From positions 1-6,502 of the forward strand of contig QWQL01000046.1 of NCBI GenBank assembly GCA_003670825.1: a DNA stretch of 6,502 nt, read 5' to 3'. The position numbers and the translations under genes are program-made. Positions within the stretch are counted from its first letter, which is position 1; the number at the start of each line of letters is the position of its first letter. The notes beneath the pieces are model-generated. The model was not told the origin of the DNA. It was given only the letters and a program-made list of their open reading frames with translations, and made no database searches. Of this stretch, positions 1 through 6,321 are shown in pieces. Source of the DNA: Planctomycetota bacterium (GTDB taxonomy: Bacteria; Planctomycetota; Planctomycetia; Pirellulales; UBA1268).

Positions 1-1
1 C

Positions 2-430
2 CCGGAGTGCAACGAGAGCATGTCGGCCTACAACGTCGGCCGCCACCGCCACACGCCTGAGATCGAGCAGGTGATCGGCCGCCATGCCGCGGTGCTGCCG
101 AGCGTGATCTTCACGCCGCAACTCGCTCCGATGGACCGTGGCATCCTCTCCACGATCTACATCCGGCCGAAGAAGGCCATGGCGGAGGGAGAGGTGATGG
201 ACCTGCTGCGCAAGGCCTATGCCAAGGAGCGGTTCGTTCGCATCGTCGACCACCTGCCCGGCACGAAAGACACCGTCGCCACCAACTTCTGCGACATCAC
301 CGCCCGGGTGGTCCGTGGCCGCGTGCTCCTGATTAGCTGCCTCGACAACCTCGTGAAGGGTGCGGCAGGTGCCGCCGTCCAAAACTTCAACGTGCTCTTC
401 GACCTTCCCGAAACCATGGGCCTGCTCTGA
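2..430 (+). CDS. argC: N-acetyl-gamma-glutamyl-phosphate reductase, C-terminal part (5' truncated by window edge)
   Basis: ArgC catalyses the NADPH-dependent reduction of N-acetylglutamyl-5-phosphate to N-acetylglutamate-5-semialdehyde in cytoplasmic arginine biosynthesis. The reading frame is already open at base 2 and begins PECNESMSAYNVG. The ATG at 20 is therefore an internal Met and not the start. The stretch GRHRHTPEIEQ carries the conserved His of the ArgC family active site. Near the C-terminus, DNLVKGAAGAAVQNFN is the family's helix at the domain interface, and the protein ends soon after it, as expected. The NADP-binding domain and the catalytic Cys lie upstream of the window. The stop codon is followed only 2 nt later by argJ, so the two are very probably one operon. 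Roughly the last 142 residues are present. The family assignment is secure. Confidence 0.95.
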   Translation, partial: PECNESMSAYNVGRHRHTPEIEQVIGRHAAVLPSVIFTPQLAPMDRGILSTIYIRPKKAMAEGEVMDLLRKAYAKERFVRIVDHLPGTKDTVATNFCDITARVVRGRVLLISCLDNLVKGAAGAAVQNFNVLFDLPETMGLL

Positions 431-432
431 TC

Positions 433-1656
433 ATGTTTGTGACCGACACCCCCCTTCGCCATCCCGTGCCCTCCCTGCCCCGCGGCTATCGCCTGGGTGC
501 CGTGCATGCCGGCATCAAGCGGAACGCCAGCCGCGAGGATGTCACGCTGGTCGTCAGTGACCGGCCGGCGGCGGCGGCCGGTGTCTACACCACCAACCTG
601 GTGTATGCCGCGCCGGTAGCGCTTGACCGCTCGCGGACGCCCGGCCGCGGCCTCCGCGGCGTCGTGATCAACTCCGGAAATGCCAACGCCTGCACGGGCA
701 GCCGGGGGCTCGACGACGCCCGCCGGATGGCGACGGTCGCCGGGCGTGAACTGGGCGTCGCTGGAGAAGCCATGCTCGTGATGTCGACGGGTATCATTGG
801 CGAGTTTCTCCCGATGGCCACGGTCGAGCAGGGTATTGCTGCGGCGGCGGCGGTGCTCGGAGACGACGAGCAGGCGGCGGTCACTGCCGCACGGGGAATG
901 ATGACCACCGACACCCGGCCCAAGATCGCGGGAGGCAGTTTTCTCGCCGACGGCACCGCCTGCACGGTGTTCGGGATGGCGAAGGGGGCCGCGATGATCG
1001 GCCCCAAACTGGCCACCATGCTCGGCGTGGTGATCACCGACGCCGCCCTCGAGCCCGAGGATGCCCAGCGGCTGCTCGCCGCCGCGGCTGAGGAGACCTT
1101 CAACTGCGTGAGCGTCGACGGCCACATGAGCACGAACGACACCGTGCTCTTTCTGGCCAACGGTGCCGCCGGCGGTGGGCCCCTGCAGGGCGCGGGTCTC
1201 GAGGCCTGTGGCCGCACCCTCCACGCGGTCTGCGAGTCGCTGGCTCGGGAGATGGCCGACGACGGTGAGGGGGCCACGCACGTCATGCGAATCGAGGTCA
1301 CGGGGGCCGCCGGCCGCGACGCCGCGCGGCAGATCGCCCGCACCATCGCCGACAGCCCCCTGGTGAAAACGGCCGTCCATGGGGCCGATCCCAACTGGGG
1401 GCGGATCGTCTCCGCCGCAGGGTATTCCGGCGTGCCCTTCGATCCCGCGCGGGTCGTGCTCAGGCTCAACGGCACCCTGCTGTTTCAGGCCGGCGCCCCG
1501 GTATCCTTCGACGCCGCGGCCGTTTCCGCGTCAATCCAGGGCAATCGAGAAACCCTGATCGAACTTGCCGTGGGGGATGGCCCGGGGAGGATCCGATTCC
1601 ACTCCAGCGACCTGACGGCCGACTACGTGCGGCTCAACGCCGACTACCACACCTGA
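433..1656 (+). CDS. argJ: Glutamate N-acetyltransferase / ornithine acetyltransferase ArgJ
   Basis: ArgJ transfers the acetyl group from N-acetylornithine to glutamate, recycling it in arginine biosynthesis. Bifunctional members also use acetyl-CoA. At 407 residues it is full length for the family. Visible landmarks are STGIIG with the oxyanion-hole pair T119/G120, the substrate region MTTDT (157-161), K184 and the self-cleavage site LATML. Cleavage would fall between A194 and the nucleophile T195, giving an alpha chain of about 194 and a beta chain of about 213 residues. Further landmarks are DGEGAT with E279, GADPNWGRIVSAAGYSG, and the C-terminus NADYHT with N402 and T407. The usual KGxGMIxPN before the cleavage site reads KGAAMIGPK here (A187, K192). 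The ATG at 433 lies 2 nt after argC with no clear Shine-Dalgarno, which suggests translational coupling. It adds about 15 residues before the conserved LPRGYRLGAVHAGIK start of the family. Whether it is mono- or bifunctional cannot be read from sequence alone. Confidence 0.96.
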   Translation: MFVTDTPLRHPVPSLPRGYRLGAVHAGIKRNASREDVTLVVSDRPAAAAGVYTTNLVYAAPVALDRSRTPGRGLRGVVINSGNANACTGSRGLDDARRMATVAGRELGVAGEAMLVMSTGIIGEFLPMATVEQGIAAAAAVLGDDEQAAVTAARGMMTTDTRPKIAGGSFLADGTACTVFGMAKGAAMIGPKLATMLGVVITDAALEPEDAQRLLAAAAEETFNCVSVDGHMSTNDTVLFLANGAAGGGPLQGAGLEACGRTLHAVCESLAREMADDGEGATHVMRIEVTGAAGRDAARQIARTIADSPLVKTAVHGADPNWGRIVSAAGYSGVPFDPARVVLRLNGTLLFQAGAPVSFDAAAVSASIQGNRETLIELAVGDGPGRIRFHSSDLTADYVRLNADYHT

Positions 1657-1705
1657 CCCGCGACCCCGCCCCAAGGTGCCAGGCGGTCCTCCCGACTGGA
1701 ACTCT

Positions 1706-1735
1706 TTGCGGGGCGCTCCGGCATCCGCCTACAAT
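1706..1735 (+). promoter_or_regulatory. Candidate sigma70-type promoter for the acidic protein-TPR-PNP unit
   Basis: A TACAAT box at 1730-1735 (one mismatch to TATAAT) lies 18 nt downstream of TTGCGG at 1706-1711, which matches the first three bases of TTGACA. It sits in the 148-nt gap after argJ, where a new transcription unit would be expected to begin. Transcription would start near 1742, about 63 nt before the first candidate ATG at 1805 or about 168 nt before the alternative ATG at 1910. The -10 box is good and the -35 box is weak. No operator-like palindrome was seen around it. Confidence 0.45.
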
Positions 1736-1804
1736 CAACTGCCTTGACGCAGGCCCTCCGAAAGAGTTTGCTCTCCCGAATCCCGAAGCCCCGAGCGCCC
1801 GCCG

Positions 1805-2146
1805 ATGCCCTTCCTTCTCATGCCCCAGTTGCCGACCTCTTCCACGCCGTTTCGGTTCGCTGCCTATCCGGCAGAGCCAGGTGTTCCGCCAGTCCTGTCC
1901 TCACCCGGCATGTCGCCTGTGGTGATCATCGCCGCCGGTGACCCAGGGAGCGAAGAGGAGGAAGTCGGCGATGAGGAGGATCTTGTCGTCGCGCAGCCTC
2001 TGGCCGACGAGGACTCGGCATTCGATGACTTCGATGATGAGTTCGACGATGACTTCGAGGAGGAGGAAAACGATCCCGACTGGGATCACCCTGACGACGG
2101 CGACAGTGAGCTGCCCCCGGGCAAGGGCGGCGGCAAAAAGAAGTAA
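1805..2146 (+). CDS. Small, highly acidic protein with spaced Phe residues and a Lys tail; function unknown
   Basis: I do not recognise a named family. The frame encodes 113 residues in three parts. Residues 1-45 are Pro/Ala/Val-rich and uncharged. Residues 46-102 hold 31 Asp/Glu out of 57, with Phe at 73, 76, 80 and 84 inside the acidic run. The end is short and basic (KGGGKKK, 107-113). The acidic core is low-complexity and probably disordered until bound. Such chains often mimic nucleic acid or bind basic proteins or metal ions, but that is only an analogy. The start is uncertain. ATG 1805 (chosen), ATG 1820 and ATG 1910 are in frame, none with a clear Shine-Dalgarno. ATG 1910 would give 78 residues and remove the uncharged leader. 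The stop is 42 nt before the TPR gene, and a candidate promoter lies upstream, so it probably heads an operon with the TPR protein and PNP. The biased composition and consistent acidic frame favour real coding, but low complexity weakens that argument. Confidence 0.6.
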   Translation: MPFLLMPQLPTSSTPFRFAAYPAEPGVPPVLSSPGMSPVVIIAAGDPGSEEEEVGDEEDLVVAQPLADEDSAFDDFDDEFDDDFEEEENDPDWDHPDDGDSELPPGKGGGKKK

Positions 2147-2188
2147 CTCCACGTTCCCGGTGCCCGTCCCCTCCCCTGGGATCGACCG

Positions 2189-2644
2189 ATGTCAGGCCTC
2201 GACAAACCACAGTCGACCCCCGACGACCCGAATGCGGGAGCGGGCAAAGTGCGGAGCCGCGCCAGCCGGAGCCAGCCGGCTCAGGCCTGGTTTGGCTCGC
2301 TCGGCCAACTCGATTTCGATGTCGATTTCTTCGAGAAGGTCCTCGCGAGGTCGCCTCACTCCATCGAAGTGCTGAGGATCCTCGCGGAACTCGTGAGTAA
2401 GAAGGGCTTGCTCAGCCGAGCGGTCGATCTCGATCGCCGGCTCGTCGACCTGCTGCCCGATGACTTCCTGGCCCGCTACAACCTTGCCTGTTCGCTCGCT
2501 CGTGCCGGCCGCTCCGACGAGGCGATCGACGCCCTCTCGCGGTCGATCCTGCTCGGCTACGACGACATCGATCACATGGAGACGGACCCCGATCTCGAGT
2601 CGATCCGCACTCATCCCGACTTCCTCGCCCTGCTGGGCGAGTGA
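2189..2644 (+). CDS. Small tetratricopeptide-repeat (TPR) protein
   Basis: This is a 151-residue, probably cytoplasmic protein with no signal peptide or membrane segment. Residues 1-35 are a polar, basic and probably disordered tail. From about residue 40 the chain is a helical-repeat solenoid. A first helix, DFFEKVLARSP (46-56), is followed by a TPR-like unit at about 57-90 (IEVLRILAELVSKKGLLSRA). A second, very clear TPR lies at about 91-124, with DFLARYNLACSLARAGRSDEA carrying the typical small and large residues at TPR positions. The end, DPDLESIRTHPDF, is the capping motif seen after the last TPR in many bacterial proteins. TPRs bind peptides or partner proteins, so a scaffold role is likely, but the partner is unknown. 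The ATG at 2189 has a weak GGGA 7 nt upstream (2178-2181). It lies 42 nt after the acidic gene and 60 nt before the PNP gene on the same strand, which suggests co-transcription. The acidic neighbour is a candidate partner, by position only. Confidence 0.85.
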   Translation: MSGLDKPQSTPDDPNAGAGKVRSRASRSQPAQAWFGSLGQLDFDVDFFEKVLARSPHSIEVLRILAELVSKKGLLSRAVDLDRRLVDLLPDDFLARYNLACSLARAGRSDEAIDALSRSILLGYDDIDHMETDPDLESIRTHPDFLALLGE

Positions 2645-2695
2645 GTCGGCAGCTCCCCGCTCTCCCTCGCCATTATCACCTGCACCCCTGCCCGC

Positions 2696-2699
2696 GGAG
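2696..2699 (+). promoter_or_regulatory. Ribosome binding site of the PNP gene
   Basis: GGAG lies 5 nt before the ATG at 2705, within the 60-nt gap after the TPR gene. It supports this ATG as the start. The protein then begins about 25 residues before the conserved GVILGSGLGG, which is usual for the family. Confidence 0.6.
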
Positions 2700-2704
2700 C
2701 ACGC

Positions 2705-3535
2705 ATGCTCGACCAGTACGAAAAGATCACGGCTGCGGCCACCTTCATTGCCGGCCTGTGGAGCCTGAAACCCAAGGTCGGCGTGATTCTGGGCAGCGGC
2801 CTCGGCGGGGCCACGGCGGCGATCACCGACAAGGTGGTGATCCCCTACGATCAGATTCCGCACGTCGCCCGGTCGACGGCGCACGGCCACTCCGGCCAGC
2901 TGGTCTGCGGGATGCTGGAGGGCGTGCCGGTCGTGGTAATGGAGGGTCGACAGCACGCCTACGAGGGCTATCCGCTCCAGCAGATCACGTTCCCAGTGCG
3001 GGTGCTCCAGCGGCTCGGCGCCGAACTGCTGATCGTCACCAACGCCTGCGGCGGCCTGAATCCGCAGTATCGCAGCGGTGACCTGATGGTGATCGAGGAT
3101 CACATCAATCTGATTGGTGACAACCCGCTGATCGGCATCAACGATGAGCGGCTCGGCCCGCGGTTTCCCGACATGTCGGCTCCCTACACGCCGGCCCTGA
3201 TCGACGACGCGCTCGCGGTCGCCCGCCGCGAGAACTTCGTCGCCCACCGGGGCGTGTACGTCGCCGTCACCGGCCCGAACCTCGAGACCCGCGCCGAGTA
3301 CCGCTTTCTGCGAACCATCGGCGCCGACGTGGTGGGGATGTCAACGGTGCCGGAGGTGCTCGTGGCTGTCCACGCCGGGCTGCGGGTGCTGGGCATCTCC
3401 GTGATCACCGACATGTGCCTGCCCGATGCCCTCGAGGTGGCTACGGTAGAGCACATCCTCGCCACCGCACGGTCGGCGGAGCCGAAGCTAAGATCGATCA
3501 TCGTGTCAGCCGTCCGCTCAGCCAGCGGCGGCTGA
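2705..3535 (+). CDS. punA: Trimeric-type purine nucleoside phosphorylase (PNP/MTAP family)
   Basis: The enzyme cleaves purine (deoxy)nucleosides with phosphate to free base and (deoxy)ribose-1-phosphate, in purine salvage in the cytoplasm. At 276 residues it has the usual length of the homotrimeric PNP/MTAP class. Visible motifs are the phosphate-binding GVILGSGLGG with S31, GRQHAYEGY (second phosphate/ribose segment), and TNACGGLN. The base/ribose pocket GPNLETRAEYRFL carries the key Glu (E194), and GMSTVPEV has M212 stacking on the ribose. In the purine-reading segment the sequence is VITDMCLPDAL, with D236 where human and actinobacterial 6-oxopurine-specific enzymes have Asn (ITN). The Asp resembles the TD of methylthioadenosine phosphorylases, although the rest of the MTAP signature (TDYDCW) is absent. 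Substrate preference (inosine/guanosine, adenosine or methylthioadenosine) is therefore open, while membership in the family is not. It is probably the last gene of the unit starting near 1742. The gene symbol is by family, not by orthology. Confidence 0.93.
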   Translation: MLDQYEKITAAATFIAGLWSLKPKVGVILGSGLGGATAAITDKVVIPYDQIPHVARSTAHGHSGQLVCGMLEGVPVVVMEGRQHAYEGYPLQQITFPVRVLQRLGAELLIVTNACGGLNPQYRSGDLMVIEDHINLIGDNPLIGINDERLGPRFPDMSAPYTPALIDDALAVARRENFVAHRGVYVAVTGPNLETRAEYRFLRTIGADVVGMSTVPEVLVAVHAGLRVLGISVITDMCLPDALEVATVEHILATARSAEPKLRSIIVSAVRSASGG

Positions 3536-3735
3536 TTCCGCCCCCGTGGCGGCATGCTAGAGCGCATCCAGTTTATGTGGAGCGTCGTCTCCATGAGCGA
3601 GGGCGGGTAGGCGAAAGGGGTCGGCGAACGCTCGCGGAGCCTTAGGCGTATCCTCGCCCGGCGACGCGACTTTTGCCGCCCCCGAGCCGGCGAACCACGT
3701 CAGTCGAATGCGCTTGAGTATGCTCTGGAGAGGAA
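3536..3735. other. 200-nt intergenic region with hairpin and short repeats; possible dispersed repeat
   Basis: No convincing gene is seen here on either strand. A small inverted repeat TGGAG-cgtcgt-CTCCA lies at 3578-3593 and extends by two G-U pairs in RNA. The 9-nt near-palindrome GCCTTAGGC is at 3639-3647. GGCGA occurs four times (3610, 3623, 3660, 3689), and the 8-mer CGGCGAAC occurs twice (3622-3629, 3688-3695). TAGGCG also recurs at 3608 and 3643. This density of short repeats suggests a structured or repeat-derived spacer. It must also contain the promoter of the downstream cytochrome-like gene, but I cannot pick a convincing -35/-10 pair. TATGCT at 3719-3724 is the best -10 and lacks a -35 partner. 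Confidence 0.4.
3727..3734 (+). promoter_or_regulatory. Ribosome binding site of the PSCyt/PSD1 gene; decides between two starts
   Basis: GGAGAGGA precedes two in-frame starts. GGAG (3727-3730) is 5 nt before GTG 3736, an ideal spacing. The second purine run AGGA (3731-3734) is 13 nt before ATG 3748, which is long. Spacing favours the GTG, while codon preference favours the ATG. The four-residue difference does not affect the signal peptide. Confidence 0.55.
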
Positions 3736-6318
3736 GTGATCGCAGGCATGGCACCACCAAAGTCAGCTCCTCGGCGGCGGATCGGCTGGCTCCCGGCGTT
3801 GGCCATGGGTGTCTCGGCCGTGGCCTGCGCTGCGGCTCCGGCGCCGGAACCGCTCGAGTTCAACCGCGATATCCGGCCGATCCTGGCGGAGAACTGCTTT
3901 TATTGCCACGGTCAGGATGGCAACAAGCGGGAGTCGGACCTGCGGCTGGATGTGCGTGAGGCAGCCGTTTCGGCAGGAGCGATTGTGCCCGGCGAGGTTG
4001 GGGCGAGCACGCTCCTCGAGCGGATTCACTCGACCGACCCCGACGTGATCATGCCGCCGCCGGAGTCCAATCGCCGGCTGTCCAACGACCAAAGGGCTCT
4101 CCTCGACCGCTGGGTTCGGGAGGGGGCGGCCTACGAGCCGCACTGGGCCTTTGTACCGCCGACGCGGCCCACGCCGCCGCTCGTGCAGCAGTCGGCATGG
4201 CCGCGAACCGAAATCGATCGATTTGTGCTCGAGAAACTCGAGAGCGCGGGCCTGCACCCGGCGCCCGAGGCCGACCGGCCGACGCTGATCCGTCGCCTCT
4301 CCATCGACCTCATCGGGCTCCCACCGCTCCCGGCTGAAATCGACGCCTTCGTGGCCGATACCGATCCGGAGGCCTACGAACGGCTCGTCGACCGACTCCT
4401 GGCGAGTCCTCACTACGGCGAGCGGATGGCCCTCGCGTGGCTCGATGCCGCACGGTATGCCGACTCCAACGGATTCCAGCAGGATGGCGACACGTGGCAA
4501 TGGATCTGGCGGGATTGGGTGGTGAAGGCGCTCAACGCCGACATGCCGTTTGACCAGTTCACGATCGAGCAGCTGGCCGGCGACCTGCTTCCCAACGCGA
4601 CCGTGGAGCAGAAAATCGCCACCGGCTTCAATCGCAACCATCTCCTCAACGGCGAGGGGGGCGCGATCGCCGAGGAGCAGCGGTTCAACAACCTCTTCGA
4701 TCGCGTCGACACAACGAGCACCACCTGGCTGGGTCTGACGATGGCCTGCGCCCAGTGCCACGACCACAAATACGACCCGCTCACGCAGGCCGATTACTAC
4801 GCCCTGCTCGATGCGTTTAACCGCGTGCCTGAAACGGGCATGCCCACCCGCTTCTCATCCCGGATCCGGGTTGCCCCGCCGGTGGTCGAACTCCCGACGG
4901 ATGAGCAGCGCGCGCAACGTGCCGCCCTCGAGGCGGCCATGAAGGCGGAAGCGGGAGAGTCGAAGGGAGTGGTCGACGCCGCCTACGCCGCGTGGCGACA
5001 CGGCCTCTTTGCCGACGGCGAGCCGGCCGATGGGAGCGACCTCCCCCGCACGCTCACACCGCTCCTGCGGAAGCGGGAGAAAGACCGCACGGCCGAGGAG
5101 CAGAAAACGATCGAGAAGCAGCTCCGCGGCCACTTCGACGCCCACGTGAAGACTGGTGTGATTGAGGATCTTCCGCAGGTCAAGCGGTATGAAGCAGCGA
5201 AACAGGCCTACGAAGAGTTCAAAGGCGACCAGATTCCCCGCGTGATGGTGATGAGCGACGCCTCGCCCCGCGAGACGAAGATCCTCGACCGCGGCGACTA
5301 TCTTTCGCCGAAGGGAGACCCGCTCACGTTTGCCACGCCGGCATCGCTGCCAGGCCTGCCCGAGGGTCTGCCCCGCGACCGGCTGGGCTTGGCTCGCTGG
5401 CTGTTCCTGCCCGAGCAGCCGCTCACCGCGCGGGTTCAAGTCAACCGGATGTGGCAGCACTTTTTCGGGGTTGGTCTCGTGAAGACCGTCGAAGACATGG
5501 GGGTGCAGGGGGAATATCCGGCGCACATGGATCTGCTCGACTGGCTGGCCGTGGAGTTCCGCGAGCGTGGCTGGAGCCAGAAACAGATGCACCGGCTGCT
5601 CGTGACGTCGGCCGCCTACCGGCAGGACGCCCGCGTCAGGCCCGACCATCTGGCGGCAGACCCGGAGAATCGCCTGCACGGCCGCGCGAGCCGGTTCCGG
5701 ATGCCCTCGATGGTGCTCCGCGACGTGGCGTTGGCTGCGGGTGGCTTGATCGACTTCAGGATCGGAGGGCGACCGGTGTATCCCTATCAGCCCGACCAGA
5801 TCTGGGAGGCGCTGGCGATCACCAAGGAACGCGACTTCACCTACCCGGCGTCGCCCGCCGCCGATCTCTACCGGCGGAGCCTGTACACCTTCTGGCGGCG
5901 GACGGTCAGCCCCGCCAACATGTTTGACGCCGCCAATCGCCAGACCTGCACCGTGCGGGCCGGACGCACCAGCACCCCCCTGCACGCCCTCACCACGCTC
6001 AACGATCCCACCTGGGTCGAGGCGGCCCGGGCCCTGGCCGAACAAAGCCTCGGGGCGGCGGCCGACGCCGAGGGGCAACTTTCCCACGCTTTCCGGCGGG
6101 TGCTCGGTCGCCCGCCGACGCCCTATGACCTCGAGTCGCTGACGCGAATGCTCGAGCGGCAGCGGGCATTCACCCAGGCTGATCCGGCGGCCGCGCGGCA
6201 GCTGCTCGGGGTCGGCGAGAGCCGCCGCGATGAGTCGCTCGAGCCGACGGAGCACGCCGCCCTGACCTGCGTCTGCCTTGCGATCCTCAACCTCGACGAG
6301 GCCCTCACCAGGGAGTGA
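3736..6318 (+). CDS. Exported cytochrome-like PSCyt1-PSCyt2(DUF1549)-PSD1(DUF1553) protein
   Basis: This is a large planctomycete-type protein of 860 residues from GTG 3736, or 856 from ATG 3748. Its N-terminus (PRRRIGWLPALAMGVSAVACAAA) is a Sec-like signal peptide with likely cleavage near residues 33-36, so it acts outside the cytoplasm. Domains in order: PSCyt1 (about 41-140) has the c-type haem motif CFYCH (C54, C57, H58) and a possible distal ligand M106 in VIMPPPES. PSCyt2/DUF1549 (about 154-368) has AWLDAARYADSNG and a second CxxCH, CAQCHDHKYDPL (C338, C341, H342). A charged, helical linker (about 370-545) follows, and then PSD1/DUF1553 (about 548-800) with QVNRMWQHFFGVGLV and RTSTPLHALTTLNDPTW. 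The protein ends ILNLDEALTRE, the usual family C-terminus, so it looks intact. The biochemical role of the family is unknown. Electron transfer linked to breakdown of complex carbohydrate has been proposed from gene context. The DUF1501 gene follows after 3 nt, the standard partner arrangement. Confidence 0.93.
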   Translation: MIAGMAPPKSAPRRRIGWLPALAMGVSAVACAAAPAPEPLEFNRDIRPILAENCFYCHGQDGNKRESDLRLDVREAAVSAGAIVPGEVGASTLLERIHSTDPDVIMPPPESNRRLSNDQRALLDRWVREGAAYEPHWAFVPPTRPTPPLVQQSAWPRTEIDRFVLEKLESAGLHPAPEADRPTLIRRLSIDLIGLPPLPAEIDAFVADTDPEAYERLVDRLLASPHYGERMALAWLDAARYADSNGFQQDGDTWQWIWRDWVVKALNADMPFDQFTIEQLAGDLLPNATVEQKIATGFNRNHLLNGEGGAIAEEQRFNNLFDRVDTTSTTWLGLTMACAQCHDHKYDPLTQADYYALLDAFNRVPETGMPTRFSSRIRVAPPVVELPTDEQRAQRAALEAAMKAEAGESKGVVDAAYAAWRHGLFADGEPADGSDLPRTLTPLLRKREKDRTAEEQKTIEKQLRGHFDAHVKTGVIEDLPQVKRYEAAKQAYEEFKGDQIPRVMVMSDASPRETKILDRGDYLSPKGDPLTFATPASLPGLPEGLPRDRLGLARWLFLPEQPLTARVQVNRMWQHFFGVGLVKTVEDMGVQGEYPAHMDLLDWLAVEFRERGWSQKQMHRLLVTSAAYRQDARVRPDHLAADPENRLHGRASRFRMPSMVLRDVALAAGGLIDFRIGGRPVYPYQPDQIWEALAITKERDFTYPASPAADLYRRSLYTFWRRTVSPANMFDAANRQTCTVRAGRTSTPLHALTTLNDPTWVEAARALAEQSLGAAADAEGQLSHAFRRVLGRPPTPYDLESLTRMLERQRAFTQADPAAARQLLGVGESRRDESLEPTEHAALTCVCLAILNLDEALTRE
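6311..6315 (+). promoter_or_regulatory. Ribosome binding site of the DUF1501 gene, inside the end of the upstream gene
   Basis: GGGAG lies 6 nt before ATG 6322 and within the last codons of the PSCyt/PSD1 gene. With only 3 nt between stop and start, the two genes are almost certainly translated from one mRNA and probably coupled. Confidence 0.6.
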
Positions 6319-6321
6319 CCG

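Noticed and set aside
217..1380. Long - strand open frame (387 codons) opposite argC/argJ
   Set aside because: It is antisense to two secure genes, has a Gly/Arg/His-rich composition typical of G+C-rich shadow frames, and shows no domain.
585..1475. Second - strand open frame (296 codons) opposite argJ
   Set aside because: It overlaps another antisense frame and argJ, is Ser/Ala/Pro-rich, and has no recognisable motif.
1664..1713. CCCCGC / GCGGGG pair after argJ as a terminator
   Set aside because: The arms are 6 nt with a 38-nt loop, there is no T-run, and the right arm overlaps the candidate -35 box.
1744..1941. TTG-started frame of 65 codons overlapping the acidic gene
   Set aside because: It has no ribosome binding site, a rare start codon and a random-looking Arg/Ser/Pro/Ala composition. 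It also begins at the expected transcript start.
2192..3247. - strand open frame (351 codons) opposite the TPR and PNP genes
   Set aside because: It is a complement of conserved coding sequence and shows no family motifs.
3538..3552. CCGCC-cccgt-GGCGG hairpin just after the PNP stop, as a terminator
   Set aside because: The stem has only 5 pairs, no T-run follows, and the same CCGCC can pair with GGCGG at 3527-3531, so no single structure is favoured.
3557..3760. - strand frame of 67 codons across the intergenic spacer
   Set aside because: It has no domain, overlaps the start of the next gene and lies in repeat-rich DNA. It is discussed as a possible repeat-derived orphan frame, not as a gene.
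3811..3834. Possible lipobox (SAVAC) in the PSCyt/PSD1 signal peptide
   Set aside because: The -3 position is Ala and not Leu/Val/Ile, and an ordinary AxA cleavage site follows directly, so a lipoprotein is not supported.
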